The notes under the pieces were generated by a model. The model worked only from the letters and a program-made list of their open reading frames with translations. It did not search any database and was not told the origin of the DNA. A DNA stretch of 64,000 bases. Source: JAAZVM01 sp041694155. Lineage in GTDB: Bacteria > Patescibacteriota > Gracilibacteria > BD1-5 > UBA6164. Both the position numbers and the translations under genes were made by a program. Numbering within the stretch: the stretch's first letter is position 1; each line of letters opens with the position of its first letter. Positions 1-7,916 of the stretch are shown here, piece by piece. The stretch is from positions 1-64,000 of the forward strand of contig JASMTS010000011.1 of the NCBI GenBank assembly GCA_041694155.1. Direction: 5' to 3'.

Positions 1-80
1 TCCCCAATTCAGTTTACTAAAAGTCATTAAAGTATTACAAAATCAAAATTAATTATATTTTTTTTTGATTTTCTAACATT

Positions 81-1157
81 TTAACAATTGTTAACAATAG
101 CTGAATTTTTGTGTAAAGAATTGTGTCCAGAAAATGCGAGGCTTGACAAATCTCAGTATAAGTTGTTTTGTAATTTGTTATAAATCCAACTAATAGGTAT
201 CAAAAATATAGAAAATAATATTACAAACCAAGATAATTTATTTAAATGAGGAATATTTCAATTTAGAGTTATATCTTTTAAAAATCAAGGGTAAATTCTT
301 GAACTATTAAAGCTTTCATTATTTATCAAGCTTTTTTTATGTCATTTTTGTATTAGTTTGTTTTTTACACTATCTACCATAGAAGGGTTTCAGCATATAT
401 ATACTTCATGATCTTTTTTAATCTCTCATAATTCGTCTGTAACTCTTCATTTATTTTTTATATAATCATTATCTGGTCTTGATATTTTTATTATTAGCTC
501 TGTATTAGGAAAACTCTCTATCAATTCTTTATAATATATATCCTTTTCATATCTAGATCAAAATATAACAGTTTTTTTAATATTATCAGGTGTAGCTTCT
601 AGCATTGCTATCATTGGAGCTAATCATGTTCATGTTGCTATAAACACTTTATTATTATTTGTGTTTTGTAGATAAAAACTTCATAGTGCTCATAAAAACT
701 TTATTTGTTTTCACTCTTTTAGTTTTTTTAAATAAGTTGATCATCTTCATTTTTTTTCTAATTTTACATTTAATGTAAATCAATCTTTATTTCATTTTGC
801 TATAGAATAAGAACGACTAAAGTTTCCAATAGAATCTTTTGCCTGTAATGATATATATTGTCATGGTTTAAAGTTGAAATTTTTTGTTTCAAATTTTAAT
901 TCTATTATATCAGCTGTTAAATATTTTTTTTCTATTAGTTTTGCACTTTTAAATGATATTGATACTCATCATTCTTTTTTTACTTTTATAACATTTACAG
1001 GACACATTAACTCAGCTTGAAGAATTTCTGATTCTTTTCATTCAAAATTATTAGTTATTACTTTTGATTTTGGGTTTACTTCAAAAACACTAGGACATAC
1101 ATTTTCACATGTTCTGCAACTAATGCATCATGGTATAACTTTTACATCTTTTATCAT
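81..1157 (-). CDS. Ferredoxin-fused FNR-like flavin oxidoreductase with C-terminal membrane segment
   Basis: A 358-residue protein when UGA is read as Gly. Residues 1-60 are a small ferredoxin domain with cysteines 11, 14, 17 and 21 and a later CPVNVI motif, enough for one Fe-S cluster. A ferredoxin-reductase fold follows: RSYSIA is the FAD-binding motif, GSFYL lies at the domain junction and ATGTGLAPMIAML is the NAD(P)-binding glycine-rich loop; YICGNPSMV is the usual C-terminal nucleotide motif. An unusual tail carries one hydrophobic segment (LSWFVILFSIFLIPISWIYN) and a short region with two histidines. It probably moves electrons between NAD(P)H or ferredoxin and a membrane acceptor. Its start lies 1 nt past the stop of the ApbE-like gene, so the two are cotranscribed. 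Fold assignment is firm; the electron partner is inferred from the neighbours. Confidence 0.85.
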
Positions 1158-1158
1158 A

Positions 1159-1995
1159 TTAATCTTTTTTTAAATTAAATCACTTAGTTTTATATATATC
1201 TCAATTTTTCATTATTATCATTGCTTCTAATCATTTAGTTTTATTAATTATTTCCATAGATATTTTTATAGGACTTACAAATATTGCAGTTGATAATATA
1301 TCAGAAAAGCTAGATAATTTATGTATTGTAAATACTGCTAATTTATCTTCTTTGTAATCTTTTTTTGGATTAATTAAATGATTTCATTTTTGTGTTTTTC
1401 TTCTATTTATAGAGGATCATGCTATAGATGAGTTATTTAAATCTATATATCAAATTTTGTTTCATAAATTAACTGGATCTTCTAAATATATTTTTTGTTT
1501 TCATTTTATTCTTATATCTCATCAAAAATCAATAACAAATTCATCATATTCTTTGTCCAAAATATTATATATTTTATCTACCATATATCATTTTCATATT
1601 GATCATATATCAATAGATACTCAGTTTTTTAGTGTTATTTTTTTATCTTTTATTAATATATTTTTATATCAATAAACTTCTTTTTGGAATTCATTTTGTA
1701 TTCAATATCAAATATTTTCCAAAAATGGTAATATTGTTATGTCAAAATATCACTTGCTTAAATCTGATACTTTATTTGTTAATTTTAAAATAGATAAAAG
1801 TTCTCAAGGTGTTTCTTGAGAACTTTTATTATTATTAAGATTAGTTAAAAAACTATTTTTTAAAAATCTAGAGTATTTTTTTTCAAATAATTCAGTCTCA
1901 TGAAAACAATAATCAATTATTTTATTATCTATAGATTTATCATAAATTGATATGCTTAAAATTGATCACATTATTTCTCTAGAAAACTTTTTCAT
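1159..1995 (-). CDS. ApbE-like FAD:protein FMN transferase
   Basis: A 278-residue protein with the ApbE order of motifs: MGSILSI near the N-terminus, DMGSIGKGYMVDKI around residue 129, VIDFGGDIRIKG around 154, HLINP around 206 and SDILSTAIFVS near 232. The family uses FAD and Mg2+ to attach FMN covalently to Ser/Thr of exported flavoproteins. There is no clear signal peptide, and at 278 residues it is slightly shorter than many relatives. It sits between a lipoprotein gene with a possible flavinylation motif (4 nt upstream) and the FNR-like oxidoreductase (1 nt downstream), so that lipoprotein is the obvious substrate. Family assignment is confident; activity and location are inferred. Confidence 0.85.
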
Positions 1996-1999
1996 AAAA

Positions 2000-2428
2000 T
2001 TACATGTTATTTTTTATAGCACTACTAAATGCTTCACTTGTTAAAGAACTACCTGATATATAAACATTTTCAGCTTCACTAACAGGTTGCCCAACTAAGT
2101 ATTGTATTTGTTCATTAAATCATGATATATCATAAGTTGTCGCGCTAGCTTCTATGAACTCTATATTATTATTATCATCAGTTGAATAGTTTATAACCAT
2201 ATCAACTTCAGTTTTAGGATTTTTGTAACTAGCTTCTATTTTTTCTATCTTATCTTCTTCTCATTCTATTGTTGTTCATGAAAATGAATTATCCATTTCA
2301 TCTTCTAATTCTTGATTAGTTACTTCACTAACAGGAGATCATGTTTGAGTTGTATTATCATTATTTACTCATGGATTTGTACATGAAGCTAAAAAAGTAA
2401 CCAAAACTAATGTATATATGTATTTCAT
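2000..2428 (-). CDS. FMN-binding-like lipoprotein, probable ApbE substrate
   Basis: A 142-residue protein. The N-terminus is a lipoprotein signal (MKYIYTLVLVTFLASC), so Cys16 would be lipidated and the rest displayed outside the membrane. A low-complexity acidic linker leads to a compact C-terminal domain ending in YISGSSLTSEAFSSAI. This resembles the end of FMN_bind domains, where SGAT/S-x-T/S carries the covalent FMN; here the motif is SGSS, so the acceptor would be serine rather than threonine. It is first in a tight three-gene operon with ApbE-like and FNR-like genes, the arrangement expected of an extracytosolic flavin electron carrier. Lipoprotein status is clear; flavinylation is inferred. 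Confidence 0.75.
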
Positions 2429-2557
2429 AAATATCTTATTAATTATAAATGTTATTATGCATCGAATATTTTATTAAAATGTTAGGTACTGTCAATTTTT
2501 TTGCTATAAAAAGTATAGTTTTGTTAAGAATCCGTTAAGGTAATATATTTCTAACAC

Positions 2558-2593
2558 AAAAAAAGATAAAACTGTTACAGTTTTATCTTTTTT
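2558..2593 (-). terminator. Terminator hairpin downstream of rplL
   Basis: A near-perfect inverted repeat (left arm 2559-2574, right arm 2578-2593) with A- and T-rich ends. It can work in both directions, closing rplL on the minus strand; 2429-2557 otherwise holds no gene that I can see and probably the upstream region of the lipoprotein operon. Confidence 0.8.
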
Positions 2594-2617
2594 ATTAAAA
2601 TAATTTATTTTAAATAA

Positions 2618-2992
2618 TTATTTTAATTCAACAGAAGCACCAGCTTCTTCTAATTTAGTTTTGATTTCTTCAGCTTCATCTTTAGCAGCTCCTTCTTTAA
2701 CGTTACCTCCGTTATCAGCTATTTCTTTAGCTTCTTTTAAACCTAAACCAGTTATTTCTCTAATAACTTTAATTACACCAATTTTAGATGAACCAGCAGA
2801 AGTTAATTCAACATCAAAGCTTGATTTTTCATCAGCTCCACCTTCAGCGTCTCCACCAGCAACCATAACAGGAGCAGCAGCACTAACACCAAATTCTTCT
2901 TCCATTGCAGTAACTAAGTCATTTAATTCAACTATAGTTAAATCTTTAACTAAGTCCATAATTTGTTGTGCATTTTTTGTTAATTCAGCCAT
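2618..2992 (-). CDS. rplL: 50S ribosomal protein L7/L12
   Basis: 124 residues, the normal length. It shows the N-terminal dimerisation helix, an Ala/Gly-rich hinge around 40-55 and the C-terminal domain with GLGLKEAKEIAD. It forms the mobile ribosomal stalk that recruits translational GTPases, bound to L10 encoded just upstream. All of its roughly thirteen glycines use GGN codons and none uses UGA, unlike most neighbouring genes. It is separated from rplJ by about 190 nt of structured sequence rather than the usual short gap. Confidence 0.98.
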   Translation of the reverse strand: MAELTKNAQQIMDLVKDLTIVELNDLVTAMEEEFGVSAAAPVMVAGGDAEGGADEKSSFDVELTSAGSSKIGVIKVIREITGLGLKEAKEIADNGGNVKEGAAKDEAEEIKTKLEEAGASVELK

Positions 2993-3036
2993 TTTTCAAA
3001 AAATTATAAAATATAAAATAATAGTTTTTAAAACTT

Positions 3037-3169
3037 CATTGTAGAATTTTATTTCAATATCTGTTTAGATTCAGCTCTATTTTTTAACAGATACTGAATC
3101 AAGTTCTACAATGAACTATTTCTAGTTAATTAATAACTAGTTATTGACTCCCTAATAATAGGGAATCAA
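3037..3169 (-). ncRNA. Structured rplJ-rplL intercistronic region with crossing stems
   Basis: An outer 10-bp inverted repeat (3037-3046 with 3104-3113) encloses two 7-bp complementary pairs that cross: 3059-3065 with 3086-3092, and 3068-3074 with 3094-3100. They can form a pseudoknot or two mutually exclusive hairpins. Two more hairpins follow towards rplJ (3122-3140; 3144-3154 with 3159-3169). The position between L10 and L12 suggests a role in setting the L12:L10 ratio through processing, partial termination or translation control. I recognise no known RNA family. Pairing is seen directly; function is inferred. Confidence 0.55.
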
Positions 3170-3184
3170 TGTACTAAATATTAA

Positions 3185-3766
3185 TTATTTAGCTTCTTCG
3201 CTAGTTTCTTCTGAAGCTTCTTCTTTTTTTCATTCTAATTCTCCAACTTTTTCTTTACCAGTAGATTCAAGTTCTTTAGCAGCAGCATCAAAGAATCTTG
3301 CCATTCCAGAAATAGGTGATTTCATAGAACCAACCAATCTTCCAAGTAAAGTTTCTCTTGAAGGCATAGAAGCTATTATTTTTGTTTCTTCTTTATCTAC
3401 TAATTTTCCTTCAAATATAGACATTGACCATTCTACTTTTGTTTCATCTTTATTTGCTTTTTTCATAAAGTCATTAACTTTACTTAATCATGCAATAGAG
3501 TCTTCGTTAGAACATACTATTCAGATTTGACCTTCTAGATCAGCTATATCTACATCAATATCTAAAGCTTCTTTTAAAGCTCTTTTTATAAGAGTTTTTT
3601 TAGCTAAAGTATAAGTAGAATCAACTTCTCTAAGCGATGCTCTTAGGCTTGCGAAATCATCTACACTTATTTTTTGTGTTGATGCAAAACCTATAGATTC
3701 AGCATTTTTGAATTTTTCTACTAACTCGTTAAAAATCTCAACTTTTCTTTGTTTTGAAATTGCCAT
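3185..3766 (-). CDS. rplJ: 50S ribosomal protein L10
   Basis: 193 residues after reading in-frame UGA codons as Gly; in the standard code it would be broken after residue 81. The N-terminus (MAISKQRKVEIFNELVEKF) and the central STQKISVDDFASLR, TYTLAKKTLIKRAL and SMKSPISGMARFFDAAAKEL segments are typical L10; the tail is Glu/Lys-rich. L10 anchors the L7/L12 stalk to 23S rRNA and in many bacteria represses its own mRNA by binding a leader. Such a leader is present immediately upstream. The rplL gene follows. Confidence 0.96.
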
Positions 3767-3946
3767 TTTACAATTGTTAAATCAAATAAATTAGTCACTT
3801 TCTAGTATTAAAAAATCCTTTTTCTTTTTTAGGTCAAAGAAAAAGGATAGAGTTTTTTAAACTTTATTTTTAAATTTAAAATCTATTCCTCTATTATCTC
3901 GGTAGGTCTTATACTGTGCCTACTGTCTTTGACATAGAAAGTACTA
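3767..3946 (-). ncRNA. L10 leader with attenuator hairpin
   Basis: The transcript upstream of rplJ contains the purine-rich bulge and paired segments typical of the ribosomal-protein L10 leader (GTAGGCACAG ... ACCTACCGAGATAATAGAGG when read on the minus strand). A strong hairpin with a U-run follows (about 3812-3850, arms ATCCTTTTTC and GAAAAAGGAT), which looks like a terminator or attenuator just before the start codon. L10 binding is expected to control stalk protein synthesis. The family match is by eye. Confidence 0.7.
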
Positions 3947-3948
3947 TG

Positions 3949-3975
3949 ATTATATATAAAAATAATATAAGTCAA
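3949..3975 (-). promoter_or_regulatory. Probable rplJ promoter
   Basis: On the minus strand TTGACT (3970-3975) and TATAAT (3949-3954) are separated by 15 nt, placing the start of transcription just ahead of the L10 leader. The spacer is shorter than the usual 17. Confidence 0.5.
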
Positions 3976-3984
3976 TATTTTTTT

Positions 3985-4026
3985 GTAAAAAAATAAACTC
4001 TAACTTTATGTAGAGTTTATTTTTAT
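3985..4026 (-). terminator. Terminator of rpmE overlapping its stop codon
   Basis: Arms 3991-4002 and 4011-4022 form a 12-bp stem flanked by A and T runs. The rpmE stop codon (4023-4025) abuts the hairpin. Confidence 0.75.
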
Positions 4027-4277
4027 TTTTTCATTGCTTCAGCTTTTTTCATTCTAGCGTAGAATTTATCAACTGCACCTGTTTTAAGGATTTTTTGTTC
4101 ACCAGTATAGAATGGGTGAGAAGCAGAAGATGTTTCTATGAATATAGCTGGCATTTCTTTACCTTCATGTTCATAAGTATCAGTAGTTTTTGCTGTAGTT
4201 TTTACTTTTAAAACAAAATCAGCACTTCTATCTACCAATAATACTTCTTTTGATTCTGGATGTATTCCTGTTTTCAT
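4023..4277 (-). CDS. rpmE: 50S ribosomal protein L31
   Basis: 84 residues starting MKTGIHPESKEVLLVD, with the conserved HPFYTGEQKIL and VDKFYARMKK segments. An upstream in-frame ATG at 4319 would add an unlikely 14-residue leader, so 4277 is chosen. No zinc-binding CxxC is visible, so it belongs to the cysteine-free form. All four glycines use GGN. It follows a tRNA cluster read in the same direction. Confidence 0.95.
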   Translation of the reverse strand: MKTGIHPESKEVLLVDRSADFVLKVKTTAKTTDTYEHEGKEMPAIFIETSSASHPFYTGEQKILKTGAVDKFYARMKKAEAMKK

Positions 4278-4339
4278 AATTGTTAAGTATGTTTTATTTG
4301 TCCGCCAAGTACGGTACAAAAATATAAAAATATTTGGAT

Positions 4340-4424
4340 TGGTGCCGAGGGCGAGACTCGAACTCGCACGCGATTAAGCATTGGTTTCTAAGACCAACAT
4401 GTCTACCAATTCCATCACCCCGGC
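4340..4424 (-). tRNA. tRNA-Leu (UAG)
   Basis: A cloverleaf with 7-bp acceptor GCCGGGG/CCTCGGC, anticodon stem TTGGT/ACCAA with loop CTTAGAA (anticodon UAG), a variable arm, the GTTCGAGTC T-arm, and an encoded CCA at 4340-4342. Confidence 0.95.
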
Positions 4425-4438
4425 TTAATACAAAAAAT

Positions 4439-4472
4439 GCTAGTTTTAAAACTAGTTTGTTTTTTTTGTTTT
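4439..4472. terminator. Palindromic hairpin between tRNA-Leu and tRNA-Tyr
   Basis: CTAGTTTTAAAACTAG is a perfect palindrome followed by a T-run on the plus strand and flanked by A/T runs on both sides. It is a plausible terminator or processing signal for the tRNA transcript. Confidence 0.5.
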
Positions 4473-4478
4473 ATGTAA

Positions 4479-4563
4479 TGGTGGGCAGAGAGGGATTCGA
4501 ACCCCCGAAGTCGTAGACAAGGGATTTACAGTCCCCCCCATTTGACCGCTCTGGAATCTGCCC
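4479..4563 (-). tRNA. tRNA-Tyr (GUA)
   Basis: Acceptor GGGCAGA/TCTGCCC, anticodon loop CTGTAAA (anticodon GUA), a long class II variable arm, GGTTCGAATCC T-arm and an encoded CCA at 4479-4481. Confidence 0.95.
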
Positions 4564-4572
4564 ATATTTTAA

Positions 4573-4623
4573 AAAATAACGAATTACGAATTATATTTTT
4601 TTGAACTCGTAGTTCGTTATTTT
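4573..4623. repeat. Inverted repeat between tRNA-Tyr and tRNA-Thr
   Basis: Arms 4573-4589 and 4607-4623 pair over 17 positions with one mismatch (AAATAACGAA... with ...TTCGTTATTT). Probably a terminator or tRNA-processing hairpin. Confidence 0.5.
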
Positions 4624-4640
4624 AATTTTTCTATAAAAAA

Positions 4641-4716
4641 TGGAGCCACTAATCGGACTTGAACCGATGACCGTTCGCTTACAAGGCGAATGCTCTACCA
4701 ACTGAGCTATAGTGGC
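4641..4716 (-). tRNA. tRNA-Thr (UGU)
   Basis: A 76-nt cloverleaf with GCCACTA/TAGTGGC acceptor, anticodon stem TTCGC/GCGAA with loop CTTGTAA (anticodon UGU), GGTTCAAGTCC T-arm and encoded CCA at 4641-4643. Confidence 0.95.
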
Positions 4717-4789
4717 ATTTCGTTATTGCGAGACATATATTATTAAAAAATATTTGTATGTCAAAATTTTTTTACAAAAAAATATTTTC

Positions 4790-4817
4790 TTGATATTTTT
4801 TTGCTTAAGTGTATAGT
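4790..4817 (+). promoter_or_regulatory. Probable miaA promoter
   Basis: TTGATA (4790-4795) and TATAGT (4812-4817) with a 16-nt spacer, about 30 nt ahead of the miaA start. Confidence 0.5.
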
Positions 4818-4847
4818 ATTTGTAGCTATTTTTTTAAGTACAAATAA

Positions 4848-5750
4848 ATGGATTTTTACACAAAAATTGATAATTTTTTGAAAAAAAAATCAGATAAGCA
4901 AAAAATAATTGTTATTTATTGACCAACTGCTAGTTGAAAAACATGACTTAGTATAGATATAGCTAAATATGTTTCTTGAGAAGTTGTTTCTACTGATTCT
5001 AGGCAAATATTTAAATACTTAGATATAGGTACATGAAAAGTTACTAGTGATGAAAAACAGTGAATACCTCATTATATGTTAGATATTATAGAGCCCAACT
5101 CTGATTATAGTGTTTGAGAGTTCAAGCAAGAAGCAAATTTATGTATCGACAAAATATTTGCTTCATGAAAAATACCAATATTATGTTGATGAACTTGATT
5201 ATATATAGATAGTTTGATATTTGATTTTGATATACCTAGAATACCTGCAGATCAAGAATTAAGAGATTCTTTGGAAAAAGATAGGCTAAAACATTGAAAT
5301 CAGTATATTTGGGATATTCTTAATAGTATTGATCCTGATTATGCAAAAGAGTTGCATCCCAACAATTATAGATATGTTATAAGGTGAATAGAGGTAAAAA
5401 AAATAAGTGGTAAGAGTAAGTTGGATTTCAGAACTGATAAAAAATTAAAATATGATGTTTTGTTTTTGACTCCTTATAATGGTGATAGGGAATATTTGTA
5501 TTCTAGGATAAATAAGAGGGTTCAAATGATGTTTGATGATTGACTTATAGATGAGGTTAAGGATTTACTTAAAACATACAAATCTACTGATTTTTGAATG
5601 AAAACTATAGGTTACAAAGAAGTAGTAAATTATTTAAATTGAAAATTTTCAAAAGAAGAATGTATAGAGTTGGTAAAAAAGCATAATAGAAACTATGCAA
5701 AAAGACAATTAACTTGGTTTAGAAATTATGAAAAATTAGATTTTAAATAA
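4848..5750 (+). CDS. miaA: tRNA dimethylallyltransferase
   Basis: 300 residues. The P-loop YGPTASGKTGLS begins near residue 27 and both of its motif glycines are UGA. DSRQIFKYLDIGTGK and QGIPHYMLDI follow, the tRNA-substrate segments of MiaA, and the C-terminus has the GYKEVVNYL and RNYAKRQLTWFRN motifs. The enzyme transfers a dimethylallyl group to A37 of tRNAs reading U-initial codons, such as the tRNA-Tyr nearby. It is a clean demonstration of the recoding. The SanA-like gene follows 6 nt downstream. Confidence 0.97.
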
Positions 5751-5756
5751 AAAGGA

Positions 5757-6392
5757 GTGAAAAAAATATTTTATTACATTTTATGTATTATATTATTAGT
5801 ATTAATATCGATAATAGGTGTTAATATTTATGTTATTAGCTTTTCTGATAACTGATATTATTCTGATCTTGAAAGTATCAATTTTGATAAAAAGACTTGA
5901 ATTGTATTTGGAGCGAGTGTATTAAATAATAATTTTCCTTCTGATATATTGAAAGATAGACTTGATATGTCTTTTAATGCTTATGAATTATGAATAGTTG
6001 ATGAAATAATAGTTTCTTGAGATAGTAGAGAAGAGGACTATTCTGAATCTTGAGTTATGTATAATTATTTATTATCTCTATGAGTTGATAAAGATGATTT
6101 GATTATTGACTATTATTGATTAGATACTTATGATTCACTATATAGAGCAAAAAATAATTTTGATAAAAATGAGCTAGTCTTATTTACCCAAGATTTTCAT
6201 TTAAAAAGAGCAATGTATATATCAAAAAGACTATGAATAAAAACATATTGAATTGATTCAAGTTTGCACAAATACAATAATAATGTCTACCCTAGGGAAA
6301 TACTCGCAAGGATTAAGGCATTTTTGGAAATTGAAGTATTTAAACCAAAAGATTGAGATTGAATTTTAAAAAAAGACAAGTTATTTGAATAA
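5757..6392 (+). CDS. SanA/YdcF-like DUF218 membrane protein
   Basis: 211 residues from a GTG start. One N-terminal transmembrane segment precedes a DUF218-type domain: TGIVFGASV near residue 43, DELI-type IIVSGDS, GVMYNYLLSLGV, and YDSLYRAKN and TQDFHLKRAMYISKRLG later. Family members (SanA, ElyC, YdcF) act in the envelope and have been linked to peptidoglycan and barrier function, but the biochemistry is poorly known. The GTG directly abuts an AAGGAG sequence, giving too little spacing, so the true start could lie a few codons later. Cotranscribed with miaA. Confidence 0.8.
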
Positions 6393-6407
6393 TAACTGTC
6401 TTTTTTG
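6371..6407 (+). terminator. Terminator at the end of the miaA operon
   Basis: AAAAGACA...TGTCTTTTTT hairpin overlapping the last codons and stop of the SanA-like gene, followed by a T-run. Confidence 0.85.
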
Positions 6408-6463
6408 TTGAATTTTAGCTTTTATGATATTATATTTATAAAAGTATACTAATATAATTTTTC

Positions 6464-7624
6464 ATGGAAAACAATCAAAAAACAAAAGATAATATTTCTG
6501 ATCTTTCAAATGCTAAAAAAAGAGAAATAAAAAAAGAAGTAAAAGAAATATTAAAAGAAAAAAATAAAAATAATAATCTAGAAACACCTTATATTAAACC
6601 AGAAATATCAAAATCAGATAAAATAGTATGATATTTTGATAAAATAGAATTTTTATCACTTGATGACCAAGAAAAAGAAAATGTAGCAGTAAAGGTTAAA
6701 AATGACTCTACCCCAGATAAGTTATATTGGATGGAAATATTTTTGTCTAGTAGTATTGCTACTCTTTGATTATTGCAAAATTCTGTTGCTGTTGTTATAT
6801 GAGCTATGCTTATTGCTCCTTTACTTAGACCTATAAATGGTTTGAGTTTTACAATAGCTAGATGATGACAAAAGTTTTTTCTTTTATCTTTTAAGGTATT
6901 ACTATTTTCTATTATATTATCTGTCTTTATGTGATATATGATAACATTGTTATCATGATTAAATATAGAAACTACAGAAATAATAAGTCGTACAAATCCT
7001 AATATAATAGATTTTTTTATAGCTATTTTTTCTGCTATGATTGCAGTTCTTAGTCTTAGGTTTTCTAGGTTGGGAGAGAGTATAGCATGAGTTGCTATGG
7101 CAGCATCTCTTATGCCTCCATTAGCAGTAATATGAATAGAGTTAGCATTGAATAATTATACTGCTTCTTTTGGTGCCTTTATGTTGTTTTGAGCCAACTT
7201 GTTAGCAATATTGATAGTAGCAACTATATTTTTTTGGATATATTGATTTATCCCACATGATACTAGATTACAATCAAAAGTATTTAAGAGAATAGCAATT
7301 GTTAGTTTTTCTATTATACTTATAATTATTCCTCTTTTGATATCTTTTAATACTATCAAAACTAATAACTTTATTTCTTCAAAGGTAAACAATTACCTAG
7401 ATAATATTATTAAAAATGATTTAGATTATTATGAAATAAGTGAAATAAAGATTTTAGACAATAATAAAGAAGAGTCTTTTGTAAAAGTAGTATTAAAAAT
7501 ACCAGAATGATATGATGTACAAAAAATATTGGATAATGTATATTATACTTTGGAAGAAGAATTTCAAAAAGATGTAAGTATTGATTTTGAAATAATCAGA
7601 ACAATAAATATTTCCACAAAATAA
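6464..7624 (+). CDS. DUF389 integral membrane protein
   Basis: 386 residues. A charged Lys/Asn-rich N-terminal region of about 90 residues precedes a membrane domain with the conserved AVVIGAMLIAPLLRPINGLS (around 115-135) and SLMPPLAVIGI (around 222) motifs of DUF389 proteins, with six or more hydrophobic segments in total. A soluble C-terminal domain of about 85 residues follows. Family function is unknown; transport has been suggested. It stands alone between terminators. UGA fills conserved glycines, including the IGAML motif. Confidence 0.85.
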
Positions 7625-7827
7625 AATTATAACTAATAAATAATAATTTATTGAAAAATAATAAAAATTATATATTATAAATGTAAGATTTTTTTGTTTA
7701 ACTATATAATATTTTAACTAATTTGTGTTATATGGATTTTACTAAAAAATCTATTAAATAACTAATCATTTTATAATATATAAAAAAATAAAAATGATTT
7801 TAAAAAAAATATTATAAACAAAATTTT

Positions 7828-7890
7828 AATCTCTCCTAATAACAATGTTACAAAATATATTTGTAATATGTTTTTGGAGAGATTTTTTTA
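7828..7890 (+). promoter_or_regulatory. Long hairpin with U-run in the leader of the restriction gene
   Basis: Outer arms AATCTCTCC (7828-7836) and GGAGAGATT (7876-7884) enclose an inner TTACAAA/TTTGTAA stem and are followed by seven T. It lies 27 nt before the restriction-modification start and 200 nt after the DUF389 stop, so it may be an attenuator or a distal terminator. The rest of 7625-7827 is AT-rich with a second weak inverted repeat and no gene I can support. Confidence 0.55.
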
Positions 7891-7916
7891 TGAGTTAATA
7901 AGAATTAATAATACAT

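Noticed and set aside
303..331. Terminator after a shorter reductase gene
   Set aside because: The hairpin AAAGCTT...AAGCTTT lies inside the reading frame, which continues to TAA at 81 with a credible membrane helix.
1457..1675. Plus-strand reading frame of 72 codons
   Set aside because: It is antisense to the ApbE-like gene, which has clear family motifs.
2661..3044. Plus-strand frame of 127 codons
   Set aside because: Antisense to rplL; no ribosome-binding site and low-complexity composition.
4922..5700. UGA as selenocysteine or tryptophan
   Set aside because: No SECIS-like elements, UGA is far too frequent, and the positions match glycine.
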